Origin: Sphingobacterium olei
GTDB taxonomy: Bacteria > Bacteroidota > Bacteroidia > Sphingobacteriales > Sphingobacteriaceae
Length of the DNA stretch: 64,000 nucleotides
Assembly (NCBI RefSeq): GCF_005048855.1
Contig: NZ_SUME01000005.1
Coordinates: forward strand, 372,001-436,000
Direction: 5' to 3'
Position numbers and translations under genes: made by a program. Positions 19,109 to 28,639 of this stretch are shown piece after piece (position 1 is the stretch's first letter; every line of letters begins with the position of its first letter). The notes beneath the pieces are model-generated. The model saw nothing but the letters and a program-made list of their open reading frames with translations. It searched no databases and was not told the origin of the DNA.

Positions 19109-22100
19109 TTAAAAAGTTAATTGAATACCACCAGAGAAGCTACGCTGAAACGGATAGGTTAATCCATTTCCTTCACGTCCGGGACTTACTCTGGGGTCGG
19201 TGTAGGTATTTTGGTTTAGGGTTTCGGGATCAAAATATTTCTTCACAGCAGACCATTCCATCATATTTTCTGCACTCAAATAGACGCGTAGACCGCTAAT
19301 TTTGGCTCGCGAGGTCCAGGATTGCGGTAATGAATAACCGATTGTCAGGTTCTTAAATCGCAGATAAGCCGCATTGAGTAAGTAGTTTGTTTGTGGAATG
19401 GCAAGACCTTGTGCCTGGTCAATACGCGTTCCCAGGTTTCGATCAGCGAGCCAAGACTGCAAAACAGGATAGGCGGCGTTCAGGTTTTGATCGGCGAGTC
19501 CCAAATCCAGATAAGCCTGCGAGTGCTTTGCGCGATCCACCTCCGAATCGCTCGTCGGTCTGTAGAAGTCCAATAGATGACCATAAATATTACCATATGG
19601 CTGCTGATAAGGGCCCCAGTATAAATAATCGATCGGATAATAATCGCGTTTTGCGATCCCCTGTAAGAAAACGCGTACATCAAACCCCTTCCAGTCGGCC
19701 GACAGATCAACGCCAAATTGATACCGTGGCGTCGAATTACCGATCTTTTTAAGATCCTTTGGATCCGATACCGTAGTACCCTTTTCAATTTTTCCGTTTC
19801 CATCTTGATCGACGTATTTAGGCCATCCCGGTACGATAGATAATGCGCCCCATGGAATAATAGTAGATTGATCCAGCTGCCCAATTTGTTCAGTAGTTTC
19901 AAAAAATCCGTCACTTTCCAGTCCCCATATTTCACCTAAGCGCATACCCTTATAGAATTGGGTGAGGGTCTTATCGCGATTGTCAAAACGGGTAATTTCC
20001 GAGTATGAATCCGATAGCAGGAATTTTGCATTAAAGCGCAACGGATCATTTGCGATTTCGAAACGATCCTGGTAATTTAAGGTCAATTCCCATCCGTTTG
20101 TTTTTAAATCCGCCGCATTTTCACGGGGTTCCGCAGCACCCAGGATATAGGGAAGTTCAGCGCCCAACGTCAGCATACCTAAGGTTCTTCTGGAATAGTA
20201 ATCAAAACTACCGGAAAGCTTGTTGCGGAGAATGGCGAAATCCAATCCGACATTGACCGTGTTCACTTTTTCCCAGGTGTAATTCGGTGATACCAAAGGT
20301 GGTACCTGGATATATATCGCTCTGTTGCCACCTAGCAGATAATCCGAGTCGCGTTTATCCATAGACGGAAGATAACCATAATTTGATACCGCTTGGTTGC
20401 CGAGTTCACCGTAAGACGCCCGCACTTTCAGTAAGTCTAAACCATTTACGGAGGATAGGAAGTTCTCCCGATCCAAGCGCCAGGCCGCGGATCCAGAAGG
20501 AAAGAACCCGAAGCGCTTATCCTTCGGGAATCGGGAAGAGCCATCGTAACGACCGTTAAACTCGACGATGTATTTGTCGTCATAGGTGTAGTTAAATCGG
20601 TAAAATGCACCGCGAAGCGCATAGGTATCTACAGCTTCACCCATTTCCATCGCACCAGTGGCAAGTTCAACGGTAGGAAAAGACGCTGAAATTAGACCCA
20701 ATCGTTTAGCGTCCACCAATTCATAACGGTAATCTTCCTGGTTAAAGCCGACAACAGCGTTGACCATATGCTTATTAAAAGTTTGCATATAAGTTCCGTA
20801 AATATTGTACACGTTGTAGTACGAGAAACCGGCTTCGCGGTAAGCTTCGCTAGTACCTTCTGTTCTTACATCATCCGGGCCATGGCCGATCTGATACTGT
20901 GTTCGATAAGCATTAAGGTTTAAGGAATTGCGCTGCGCCGTATAATCGGCATTGATTTTAAATTTATCCTTGATGAGACGGAATTCCGTGTTGAACGTTG
21001 TTTGTACGTCCAAACGTTTTAGGTCTCGTTTTCCACCGTCGACCATTTGTGCAGCAATTAAGCCGGCGGAAGAATTCGCCCAGCTACCATCCGGATTTTT
21101 ATCGTAGCTTGTTGGGAATATATTGTATATATCCAATAGGTTCATCTGCGATGGAGAGAGTCGTCTCGTATTGCCGATGACCGTGTTATTCCCGACCGAG
21201 ATAAAGTCGTTAAGCGTGTAGTTGATCTTAGAACGCAAGTTATAGCGATCAAAATAATCATCCGTTATTTTGACTGGCGAGTTCTGCCTGTTGAAACTCC
21301 CGCTGAGATAGTATTGTGTTTTTTCGCTGGCGCCCGATATCGACAGGTCATGCGTGTGCGTTGAATTCCAGTCAGAGAGAAAATAACGTGTCCAGTTTCT
21401 GTCTCCCATGTACTCCCATGCATTAGGATTTGAAGGGTTTATGCGGACGCCCGGAATGGAGGGATTATCCGAACGCTCTTTAGCATATTGATAATGCTGG
21501 TCGGAATAATTCACATTATTCCACGGGGTGTTATCAGTAGATGTCTGCAGCACACGGGAGAACACGTAAGGATCCGTAATCTGATCCGCCAACACAGTCG
21601 GTGTGTTCCAGGTAAAGTTGTTACTGTAATTTATCTTAACCCCACCAATACCTGTTTTCGTGGTGATGATTATAACACCGAAAGATGCGCGGGCACCGTA
21701 AATCGCGGCCGCCGATGCATCTTTAATAATCGAAAACGATTCGATATCTTGCGGAGCAATCCGGGTTAATTCAGCTGGTGAAATTGGAACGTTGTCCACG
21801 AGAATCAGTGGGTCGCCCCCGTTGATGGATGTAATACCCCTGATATTAATATTAGGCGTAGCACCTGGCGCTCCCGAATTAAACTGAATGTTTAAATTCG
21901 GAGAAATTCCCTGAAGCCCCTGAGCCACATTGGATATCGGGCGGCTTTCTAATACCTTGCCACCAACATAATCTACGGCACCAGAAAGATTGACCTTCTT
22001 TTGCGTGCCGTACCCCACAACGATAACTTCTTCCAGATCCCCTTGGTCATTTTCCATCGTGATGCGCAGAATATCTCCAGGGCTTGCCGTTAATTCTTGA

Positions 22101-22375
22101 GTAATATAACCTATGTTTCGGAAAATTATTGTGGAATTATCAAGAATCCCATCTAAGTTAAAACGACCCGCATCGTTGGTCGAAGTCATTTTGCCCGTTC
22201 CTTTTACTACGACGCTCACGCCGGATAGCGGATTACCATCCGTATCCGATATGCTTCCAGCGAGCGAACCGCCCTGTGCGTAAAGATAAACAGGCATTGA
22301 CCAAACTAAAAATAGAAGCATGATTTTGCATAACATACTCCATGATGAGCCTCTTCGATTTTGGCTATATTTCAT
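19109..22375 (-). CDS. SusC/RagA TonB-dependent transporter without STN domain (system 2)
   Basis: A 1088-residue importer. I chose the ATG at 22375 (MKYSQNRRGSSW...). The upstream ATG at 22399 lies inside a 14-bp inverted repeat that looks like an operator. After a signal peptide (ending LYAQ) comes directly a CarboxypepD_reg-like domain (about 28-107, GSISDTDGNPLSGVSVVVKG), then LEEVIVVGYGTQKK, a plug (ARASFGVIIITTKTG) and a barrel ending with Phe (SGGIQLTF). There is no STN domain, unlike the other receptors here. This fits its divergent partner being a TetR regulator and not an ECF/FecR pair. Confidence 0.94.
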   Translation of the reverse strand: MKYSQNRRGSSWSMLCKIMLLFLVWSMPVYLYAQGGSLAGSISDTDGNPLSGVSVVVKGTGKMTSTNDAGRFNLDGILDNSTIIFRNIGYITQELTASPGDILRITMENDQGDLEEVIVVGYGTQKKVNLSGAVDYVGGKVLESRPISNVAQGLQGISPNLNIQFNSGAPGATPNINIRGITSINGGDPLILVDNVPISPAELTRIAPQDIESFSIIKDASAAAIYGARASFGVIIITTKTGIGGVKINYSNNFTWNTPTVLADQITDPYVFSRVLQTSTDNTPWNNVNYSDQHYQYAKERSDNPSIPGVRINPSNPNAWEYMGDRNWTRYFLSDWNSTHTHDLSISGASEKTQYYLSGSFNRQNSPVKITDDYFDRYNLRSKINYTLNDFISVGNNTVIGNTRRLSPSQMNLLDIYNIFPTSYDKNPDGSWANSSAGLIAAQMVDGGKRDLKRLDVQTTFNTEFRLIKDKFKINADYTAQRNSLNLNAYRTQYQIGHGPDDVRTEGTSEAYREAGFSYYNVYNIYGTYMQTFNKHMVNAVVGFNQEDYRYELVDAKRLGLISASFPTVELATGAMEMGEAVDTYALRGAFYRFNYTYDDKYIVEFNGRYDGSSRFPKDKRFGFFPSGSAAWRLDRENFLSSVNGLDLLKVRASYGELGNQAVSNYGYLPSMDKRDSDYLLGGNRAIYIQVPPLVSPNYTWEKVNTVNVGLDFAILRNKLSGSFDYYSRRTLGMLTLGAELPYILGAAEPRENAADLKTNGWELTLNYQDRFEIANDPLRFNAKFLLSDSYSEITRFDNRDKTLTQFYKGMRLGEIWGLESDGFFETTEQIGQLDQSTIIPWGALSIVPGWPKYVDQDGNGKIEKGTTVSDPKDLKKIGNSTPRYQFGVDLSADWKGFDVRVFLQGIAKRDYYPIDYLYWGPYQQPYGNIYGHLLDFYRPTSDSEVDRAKHSQAYLDLGLADQNLNAAYPVLQSWLADRNLGTRIDQAQGLAIPQTNYLLNAAYLRFKNLTIGYSLPQSWTSRAKISGLRVYLSAENMMEWSAVKKYFDPETLNQNTYTDPRVSPGREGNGLTYPFQRSFSGGIQLTF

Positions 22376-22388
22376 AATTATTATTAAT

Positions 22389-22402
22389 TGAATGTTCATT
22401 CA
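22389..22402. promoter_or_regulatory. operator-like inverted repeat upstream of SusC (system 2)
   Basis: TGAATGTTCATTCA has perfect 6-bp arms with a 2-bp spacer, 13 bp upstream of the chosen SusC ATG. On the reverse strand it contains TGAACATTCA, found again at 22549-22558 next to the TetR gene. It is a good candidate for TetR binding. Confidence 0.55.
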
Positions 22403-22548
22403 AAAATACTATGCTTTTGTTAACTCAATATTACGTCAGTATGAAAAATGTATTTAAATAATATTTATACTATTCTACAGTGTGTAATTGTAGAAAAAGT
22501 ATCGGTATTTCAAAAAATGTACAGATATTAGACCATCAATTTATTTAT

Positions 22549-22558
22549 TGAACATTCA
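22549..22558. promoter_or_regulatory. second copy of the TGAACATTCA operator core, upstream of TetR
   Basis: The 10-mer TGAACATTCA, with arms TGAA/TTCA, lies 19 bp before the TetR ATG and is identical to the core of the site at 22389-22402 read on the other strand. This suggests autoregulation plus control of the divergent SusCD operon. Confidence 0.5.
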
Positions 22559-22577
22559 TACAAAATAGAACTCAGTT

Positions 22578-23171
22578 ATGGGGAGAAATAGTTTAAAGGA
22601 CGAGCGAAGGAAAGAAATAATCGAAAAATATTATTTAGTAGCAAAAAAGGAGGGGTTAGAGAATACGTCCATTGCTAAAATTGCGACGGAGATGCAGATT
22701 AATCCGAGTCTGATCATCCACTATTTCAAGAATAAAGAAGAACTCAATTATGCATTAATCGACTTCATACTCGAAAAGTACTTGGTCATCTATAAACGGC
22801 AAAAACTTGCTGAAGATGATCACAAAAGTTATTTGATCGAATTAATTGACAAGCTGTTTTCTAAAAAATGGAATACTTTGTTTAACGACAGTGTGTTCTA
22901 TAGTTGCTATGCGATGGGATTCAGGGATAAAAAGATCAAGGAGAAGTTCAAAAGTCTGCAAGACGCGTTGCGCCGGCATCTGGCGGAGATCTTACTAAGG
23001 TGTAACGATAGTGGCGCTATCCAAATAGAATCTCCCGAAAAGACAGCCGATTTGATTTATGTTTTAGTAGATGGAGCCTATTATTATTCTAGCCTAGTTT
23101 CTGAAAAAGCGGAATATGAATTGAAACTTAAGGACTATAAGCAGTATGCGCTCTCCGTTTTGAAGATCTAA
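22578..23171 (+). CDS. TetR/AcrR-family transcriptional regulator
   Basis: A 197-residue protein. The N-terminal HTH spans about 10-58 (RRKEIIEKYYLVAKKEGLEN, TSIAKIATEMQINPSLIIHY, FKNKEELNYALIDF), matching the TetR_N pattern including the HYFKNKEEL turn. The C-terminal all-helical ligand domain has no class signature I can name. It is divergent from the SusC-SusD-phosphoesterase operon with about 200 bp between starts containing two matching operator-like sites. A TetR controlling a SusCD system is unusual; a small-molecule inducer, perhaps the phosphorylated nutrient or its product, is inference. Confidence 0.9.
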   Translation: MGRNSLKDERRKEIIEKYYLVAKKEGLENTSIAKIATEMQINPSLIIHYFKNKEELNYALIDFILEKYLVIYKRQKLAEDDHKSYLIELIDKLFSKKWNTLFNDSVFYSCYAMGFRDKKIKEKFKSLQDALRRHLAEILLRCNDSGAIQIESPEKTADLIYVLVDGAYYYSSLVSEKAEYELKLKDYKQYALSVLKI

Positions 23172-23179
23172 TAAGCGTG

Positions 23180-23446
23180 TTATGCTGCTGCTTTGATCCG
23201 CCGCCGCTTACTAAGATATGGTTTCAACAAGCCGTAAACAGCGATTACAATCCAAATGGAGTTAGACGTTATATTAGGCATGTCATGGAAATAAAGTGCG
23301 CTCACCGCCAGGCCTAGACCACCAATAATATTGATAAGCTGATAAATCCACGAATTGGATTGGATGATATCGAGGTTTATCAGGAGAAAACCTAGTGTAC
23401 AACAAGCGACACCTACCCACCCAAATATAGATACAATAATTTCCAT
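23180..23446 (-). CDS. small CBU_0592-like integral membrane protein
   Basis: An 88-residue protein with three hydrophobic helices (about 5-24, 33-53, 61-78) and a basic tail (LSKRRRIKAAA). The pattern IFGWVGVACCTLGFLLIN and WIYQLINIIGGLGL matches the CBU_0592/SemiSWEET-like small membrane family. Function is unknown. It converges on the TetR gene with an 8-bp gap and has its own promoter side facing the system-3 sigma gene. Confidence 0.7.
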   Translation of the reverse strand: MEIIVSIFGWVGVACCTLGFLLINLDIIQSNSWIYQLINIIGGLGLAVSALYFHDMPNITSNSIWIVIAVYGLLKPYLSKRRRIKAAA

Positions 23447-23582
23447 GATATCATGTGTTTTTTAATCAAAACGAAGGTATAAAATACCTTCCAGAACATG
23501 AATGCTGATGTATTAAGTTTTTGTTAACGACAGCCTCCTCCACATACGTAGCGTTTATTAAATATTACCTACAGCTTCAAGA

Positions 23583-23605
23583 ATATGCTGCCGCAGGCAG
23601 CATAT
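23583..23605. repeat. perfect 10-bp inverted repeat in divergent intergenic region
   Basis: ATATGCTGCC-gca-GGCAGCATAT, able to form a very stable hairpin. It lies upstream of both the membrane-protein gene (minus) and the sigma gene (plus), where a terminator is not expected. No T-tract follows. It could be a regulator site or a scattered repeat element. Confidence 0.45.
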
Positions 23606-23690
23606 AGGAAGAACGAATTACATATAAAGGTATATAAATGAGTTAATCGAAGTCTTATAATACCTTAATGAAGACTTAATGTTCTAACTG

Positions 23691-23698
23691 TAATTTTG
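23691..23698 (+). promoter_or_regulatory. -7 promoter element of system-3 sigma gene
   Basis: TAATTTTG matches the Bacteroidota -7 consensus TAnnTTTG and ends 6 bp before the ATG at 23705. Transcription would start at or almost at the start codon, so the mRNA would be nearly leaderless. No good -33 TTTG is visible. Confidence 0.4.
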
Positions 23699-23704
23699 GG
23701 CACC

Positions 23705-24316
23705 ATGGATAATCAAACTGGTTCAAGTATCACAAAAATGCATCGGTGTGAGGTAGATGTAATACAATTACGCACTTCAAATGCGGATGAAGCATTTAAG
23801 AAGTTATTCAATCATTTCTGGGCTGCCCTTTTTCAATTTTCATTTAATTTGCTGCGCAACGATGACGACGCACAGGATGCGGTGCAGGAGGTGTTTGTCA
23901 GTCTTTGGAATCGTCGGTACGATATTGACATACAGACGTCATTACAGGCATATCTATTTACATCGGTGCGGTATAAATCGCTAACCAAGCTAACAAAGCG
24001 CCTCGAGGCGCACGAGCGTAACGTGCCACTGGAAAATTTAATTGAGAATAGCTTTCAGCAGTTTGTGGATCCCCTTATTATAAAAGAGTTACAGGCGGAA
24101 ATCGAAGTGCAGATTGAAAAGCTTCCAGAGCGCATGAAGGCGGTCATCCAACTCAAAGCAAAGGACGCCTTAAGTATAACAGAAATCGCCACGCAGCTAA
24201 ATATTTCGGAAGATACGGTTAAAAATCACTTAGCGGCCGCGCGAAAGAAATTGCGTATTGAGCTTAGCGACATGGCATATGTGTCGCTATTGATACTTCT
24301 GGGCACGGGATCCTAA
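23705..24316 (+). CDS. ECF RNA polymerase sigma factor, FecI-type (system 3)
   Basis: A 203-residue sigma. Region 2: FKKLFNHFWAALFQFSFNLL, then DAQDAVQEVFVSLWNRR. Region 4: LPERMKAVIQLKAKDALSIT, then IATQLNISEDTVKNHLAAAR. A TTG at 23696 in the same frame falls within the likely -7 element, so I chose the ATG at 23705. It lies 102 bp upstream of its FecR partner on the same strand. Confidence 0.92.
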   Translation: MDNQTGSSITKMHRCEVDVIQLRTSNADEAFKKLFNHFWAALFQFSFNLLRNDDDAQDAVQEVFVSLWNRRYDIDIQTSLQAYLFTSVRYKSLTKLTKRLEAHERNVPLENLIENSFQQFVDPLIIKELQAEIEVQIEKLPERMKAVIQLKAKDALSITEIATQLNISEDTVKNHLAAARKKLRIELSDMAYVSLLILLGTGS

Positions 24317-24418
24317 CCCGTACTAGCGCGATTTAATATACACTTAATTATTTCATAACACACTTCACTAGTCCTGTGCATCACTTTTATAGACATACTT
24401 ATAAAGACGAAGACGTGT

Positions 24419-25363
24419 ATGCATATTAAGCGGATCAAAGCGATCATCAAAAATTATTTAGACGGTACCAATAGTGCCACTGAGAAAAAAGCCTTGGATA
24501 GCTGGCTTTCATCGGTCGAAAAACTGCCGATACCTCACACACCTACTGATCTTCATGACATAAAGAAAGCGATATGGGCTGGTATCGAGAATCAACACAT
24601 AACAAACGATGCAAGGCCAATGACGAAGCGGATTATACTATGGCCGGCTTTAGGGGCGGCTGTAGCACTCATCGTAATCGGATTTTTTGCAGTCCGCAAT
24701 ACTGATCGTGGACCCCATACCTTCACTACGGGTAAAGGGGAGTCTAAAACAATCGAATTGGTAGATGGATCGGTAGTGACCTTACAAGAAAACACACAAC
24801 TTATCGTTGCCGATGATTTCGAAAAGTTAGCAGATCGAAATGTTAGACTAGTGGAAGGTGAAGCATTTTTTCGGGTACATAGAAACCCCGAACGACCATT
24901 TCGTGTAGCAGGAAGCGGGATGCAAACTGAAGTACTGGGTACATCTTTTATCATTCGGACATCTATAAAAGATGCTGCTTGGTCGATCTGGGTAAAGAGC
25001 GGCAAAGTACGTGTAAGCAAGCCAACGAAAGCAAGCGAAACGTATACATTATGGGCAAATGATAGCCTTACTTACGCGTTGGATAACGATCAAATAGGAT
25101 GGGTAGATCGGGAGTTTGACGGCTCCATGGTGTTATCCTTCAAAGAAAATAACCTAGAACAGATTGCTGAAACCATTGCAGACCGGTACGGCGTTGTCCT
25201 TACAATTGAAAACGGGTTGGAAAGGAAACATAAGTTTTCCGGGGAATTTCAATCCGACCAACCTCTTGACGAAATTTTGGATATGATATGCCTGGCAACG
25301 GGTACACAGCAAATAAAAAATGGGAATACGATCATGCTAAGATCATCGATCCCTCAACAATAG
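24419..25363 (+). CDS. FecR-type anti-sigma factor (system 3)
   Basis: A 314-residue protein, shorter than the other FecR proteins here (384-397). N-terminal anti-sigma segment, one transmembrane helix (about 74-93, IILWPALGAAVALIVIGFFA), FecR domain (ESKTIELVDGSVVTLQENTQ, VEGEAFFRVHRNPERPF, TEVLGTSFII) and a DUF4974-like end (HKFSGEFQSDQPLDEILDMI). The shortening comes from a compact region between the membrane helix and the FecR domain. It faces an STN-bearing SusC 102 bp downstream. Confidence 0.92.
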   Translation: MHIKRIKAIIKNYLDGTNSATEKKALDSWLSSVEKLPIPHTPTDLHDIKKAIWAGIENQHITNDARPMTKRIILWPALGAAVALIVIGFFAVRNTDRGPHTFTTGKGESKTIELVDGSVVTLQENTQLIVADDFEKLADRNVRLVEGEAFFRVHRNPERPFRVAGSGMQTEVLGTSFIIRTSIKDAAWSIWVKSGKVRVSKPTKASETYTLWANDSLTYALDNDQIGWVDREFDGSMVLSFKENNLEQIAETIADRYGVVLTIENGLERKHKFSGEFQSDQPLDEILDMICLATGTQQIKNGNTIMLRSSIPQQ

Positions 25364-25465
25364 AAACTCCCTACAAGACTGTCGGACTGCGCGCAAATCT
25401 ATAGGTTCGGAAGTCGAATAGGAATTAATACGTATATGAATACACACTTTATTATTAATTAACAA

Positions 25466-28400
25466 ATGAAAATTTACTTATTCGCGCTGGCTGGCCTCTG
25501 CCTATGGAACGGGGCTACAGTGCATAGCAAGATCGTGACTCCCGCTGGGATTTTGTCCACACAGCAAGATGGGGGCACCCTGTTGTCGTCACTGGAACAC
25601 GTAGCCACACACGCTGGCAAACGCCTGGTATACGACAAGCAGATCCTTGTTGACAAAGTAGCGAAACCCTATAATGTGGAAGAGCCGCTACGTCAGACTA
25701 TGGCGGATTTGTTATCCGGAACCGGTGTCGGTTACCAAATTAAAGGCGATATGATTGTGTTGCATAAAATTGCGACAAACTCATCGGTTGCAAAATCGAG
25801 TACACAGCAGGAAATTACTTTACAGGGTACCGTTAACGATGCGTTAACAGGCAAGCCTATTCCCGGAGCTACGGTGGCCCTTGTAAGAAGTAATCGTTCC
25901 GTACAGACAACACTAGAAGGTGCTTTTAGATTAACACTTCATAGCCGTGATAACGCAGTTTTACGCATTAGTTATATGGGCTATAAAACGAAAGATAAGT
26001 CGATCTCTTCATCCGAGTTAAATCAGCCACTTTCCATCTTACTGGAACAAGATCATTTTGGTCTTGATGAAATCGTAGTCACAGGACAGGGATTAGACAT
26101 TAACAAAAGACGATTGTCTACAAATATAGCGAGCATCAGCGGTGCCGAACTGGAAAAAGTTCCGGCCACTCGTTTTGATCAGCTGCTACAATCTAAACTT
26201 CCAAACGCTCAAATTAGAATGACAGGAGGGCAATCCGGAGCGACTTCAATCATCCGCGCGCGCGGCGTCGTATCAGCATTTGTAAACTCTACGCCAGTGA
26301 TCTATGTTGATGGCGTGCGTATGGATAATCTAAATACAGCATCGGCGATCGGAGGTGGGAGCGCACAGGGATCCGGTGTAAGTGCCTTGGCCGATATTCC
26401 CATCGACAACATCGAGCGTGTAGAATATGTAAATGGTGGTGCCGCGACTACGTTGTACGGATCGGATGCAGCCAATGGGGTCATTCAGATCTTTACGAAA
26501 AAAGGTGGAGCAGATCGTACGAGTGTGTCTGCCGAAGCTACAATCGGCGCGGAGCGAACCACCACCGATTTCTTGCACTTCGATCGGACAAAGGAATTGC
26601 TTTTCGAGCCTGGCTTATTTCAGCGCTATAATGTAGCCGTAAATGGTAATAGTGGTAAAGTCGGATATAGTGTTACAGGAGCTTACTTAAATAGCTCCGG
26701 TGTACAGCTCTTTAAACAGAATGAAAACCAACGTATCGATTTGCGATCGGGTTTTAAGGCGGAATTGCACGACAAGGTGTCGTATGAGAGCACTTTTACC
26801 TTTGTAAACAATGCTTACAAGCGTAACCGTAATGGGAACCAAGGTGGATACACCGGGCTGTGGTACGTAGAGAGTGGGGCTTCTGCTGTGACAGGACCAA
26901 CGCCTCGCTTCAATCCAAGGATCGACGATCTTTCTGCGGAAGATTTTGCGAAGATGAAAGAGTATGTGCACAAAGCGGAGCGTCTTCAGGATAATGAGAT
27001 TGTTGTGAACCGTTTTCAGACGTCTCAAAGTTTCCAATACCGACCGATGCAAAACCTGAATGTGAAGGCTGTAGGTGGTATCGACTATCGTGTGGTGCGC
27101 AACCAGTCCATCACGACCAACGAATACCTGACCCATACCACCGGAAATCTTACCACGGATCGCGGAAGTATCAACAACGGCGAACGAAAATATTGGGGTA
27201 TAACCCTGGAGCTAAATGCACAGCACAAAGCCGAAATTGGCGACTTCTCTGCGGTGACGACAGTTGGGGGTCAGCTGTTCCGTAACGAGGATAGACAGGT
27301 CGCGTACAACGGAACGAATGTGCGCGATGGTGCAAGAAGCCTTTCTGATGCGATCTTGACAAGTAGTAATGATGCTTTACTCGAAGTCGTCAATTATGGT
27401 GTTTATGTGCAAACGAATCTGGGCTGGCAGAACAAAATGTTTTTAGATTTAGGACTTCGTGGTGATGGCAATAGTGCGTTCGGCGATGATATCGGTGTAC
27501 AGTATTATCCAAAAGTGGGATTCTCGTATATACCTTCTGTAGAGCAGTGGTGGACCGACAACCTGTCTTTTATTCCTTCTGCAAAGTTGCGCGGAAATTA
27601 CGGTTTAGCTGGAAATTTTCCGCCTCCTTTTCAAAATTTGCGGACGATGAATTTTTCTGGATATCTAGGAGATCAAGCCGCAACATTTGGTATGCCGGGT
27701 GTGGACCTACGGCCTGAAAAAACGACGACGTTTGAAGCGGGGCTTGATCTTGGATTTTGGAAAGATCGCCTGACGGTCTCTGCGGGCATGTACCATGCTA
27801 TAACTCGTGATGCACTTTTTAATGTGCCGCCACCACCTTCCACAGCAGAAAATCCAGCACTACGCAACGTCGGTACCATACTCAACAGAGGGCTAGAGTT
27901 CGCTACGCAGGTTGTTGCGATGCAAAACGAAAAAACGTCCCTTCGTTTGAATTTTGCAGTAAATACACTTTACAATAAAGTATTGTCTTCTAAAGGGCAG
28001 GCGCCGTTTAATATCGCAGGCTTCAGTGAGCGTACAATTCAGACTGTGGTACAAGAAGGCTATCCAATCGGGTTTATCAGAGGGAGCTACGGCGAGTTCG
28101 GTGAAGATGGTATTCTTGCAAAGACGGTGCCACTACAGGATCTCGGTACGACTATTCCTAGTCTCTTCGGGAGTATGGGGGTTAACTTTCAGTGGCAGCG
28201 TCTAAATATCTTTGCGAACGGAGACTACCAGCAAGGGGCCTATGCAAATAATTGGGATAGTCAGTTTCGATACAATTACGGTGCAGGTAATGAAGGTATC
28301 CCTGAAGGTGAGATCAACTCTTCATTTGAACGTACCCGTTGGTTACAGTTTGCGAATATGTTTGTAGAGAAAACCGATTACATTAAAATCAGAACCATCG

Positions 28401-28627
28401 GCGCCAGCTACGCTCTGCCAGCTAATACCATGCGCTCCTTCGCCAAAAACGTGCTGATTAGTGCCACGGTAATGAATCCATTCAATTTCGCATCATCCTC
28501 CTTCGACCCCGAAGCAACGATCAGCGGTAGTGCGCAAGGTCAGGGCAGAGCGACCACGGGTGGTATATCGTACGCAACCTATTCGGCACCCCGTCAATTT
28601 CTCATGTCTTTAAAAATGTCTTTCTAA
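25466..28627 (+). CDS. SusC/RagA TonB-dependent transporter with STN domain (system 3)
   Basis: A 1053-residue importer with a short signal peptide (KIYLFALAGLCLWNGATVHS). STN domain at about 35-100 (SLEHVATHAGKRLVYDKQIL), CarboxypepD_reg-like at about 115-205 (VNDALTGKPIPGATVALVR), LDEIVVTGQGLDINKRRLS, plug to about 345 (LYGSDAANGVIQIFTKKGG), then a barrel ending LMSLKMSF. The plug motif DAANGV with TGQGLDINKR marks a different SusC subgroup from systems 1, 2 and 5. It is co-transcribed with a short SusD and a phosphoesterase. Confidence 0.94.
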   Translation: MKIYLFALAGLCLWNGATVHSKIVTPAGILSTQQDGGTLLSSLEHVATHAGKRLVYDKQILVDKVAKPYNVEEPLRQTMADLLSGTGVGYQIKGDMIVLHKIATNSSVAKSSTQQEITLQGTVNDALTGKPIPGATVALVRSNRSVQTTLEGAFRLTLHSRDNAVLRISYMGYKTKDKSISSSELNQPLSILLEQDHFGLDEIVVTGQGLDINKRRLSTNIASISGAELEKVPATRFDQLLQSKLPNAQIRMTGGQSGATSIIRARGVVSAFVNSTPVIYVDGVRMDNLNTASAIGGGSAQGSGVSALADIPIDNIERVEYVNGGAATTLYGSDAANGVIQIFTKKGGADRTSVSAEATIGAERTTTDFLHFDRTKELLFEPGLFQRYNVAVNGNSGKVGYSVTGAYLNSSGVQLFKQNENQRIDLRSGFKAELHDKVSYESTFTFVNNAYKRNRNGNQGGYTGLWYVESGASAVTGPTPRFNPRIDDLSAEDFAKMKEYVHKAERLQDNEIVVNRFQTSQSFQYRPMQNLNVKAVGGIDYRVVRNQSITTNEYLTHTTGNLTTDRGSINNGERKYWGITLELNAQHKAEIGDFSAVTTVGGQLFRNEDRQVAYNGTNVRDGARSLSDAILTSSNDALLEVVNYGVYVQTNLGWQNKMFLDLGLRGDGNSAFGDDIGVQYYPKVGFSYIPSVEQWWTDNLSFIPSAKLRGNYGLAGNFPPPFQNLRTMNFSGYLGDQAATFGMPGVDLRPEKTTTFEAGLDLGFWKDRLTVSAGMYHAITRDALFNVPPPPSTAENPALRNVGTILNRGLEFATQVVAMQNEKTSLRLNFAVNTLYNKVLSSKGQAPFNIAGFSERTIQTVVQEGYPIGFIRGSYGEFGEDGILAKTVPLQDLGTTIPSLFGSMGVNFQWQRLNIFANGDYQQGAYANNWDSQFRYNYGAGNEGIPEGEINSSFERTRWLQFANMFVEKTDYIKIRTIGASYALPANTMRSFAKNVLISATVMNPFNFASSSFDPEATISGSAQGQGRATTGGISYATYSAPRQFLMSLKMSF

Positions 28628-28639
28628 ATAAGAATACGT

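Noticed and set aside
22376..22399. ATG at 22399 as start of the system-2 SusC
   Set aside because: It lies inside the operator-like inverted repeat and would add an atypical MNIQLIII leader; the ATG at 22375 gives a normal signal peptide.
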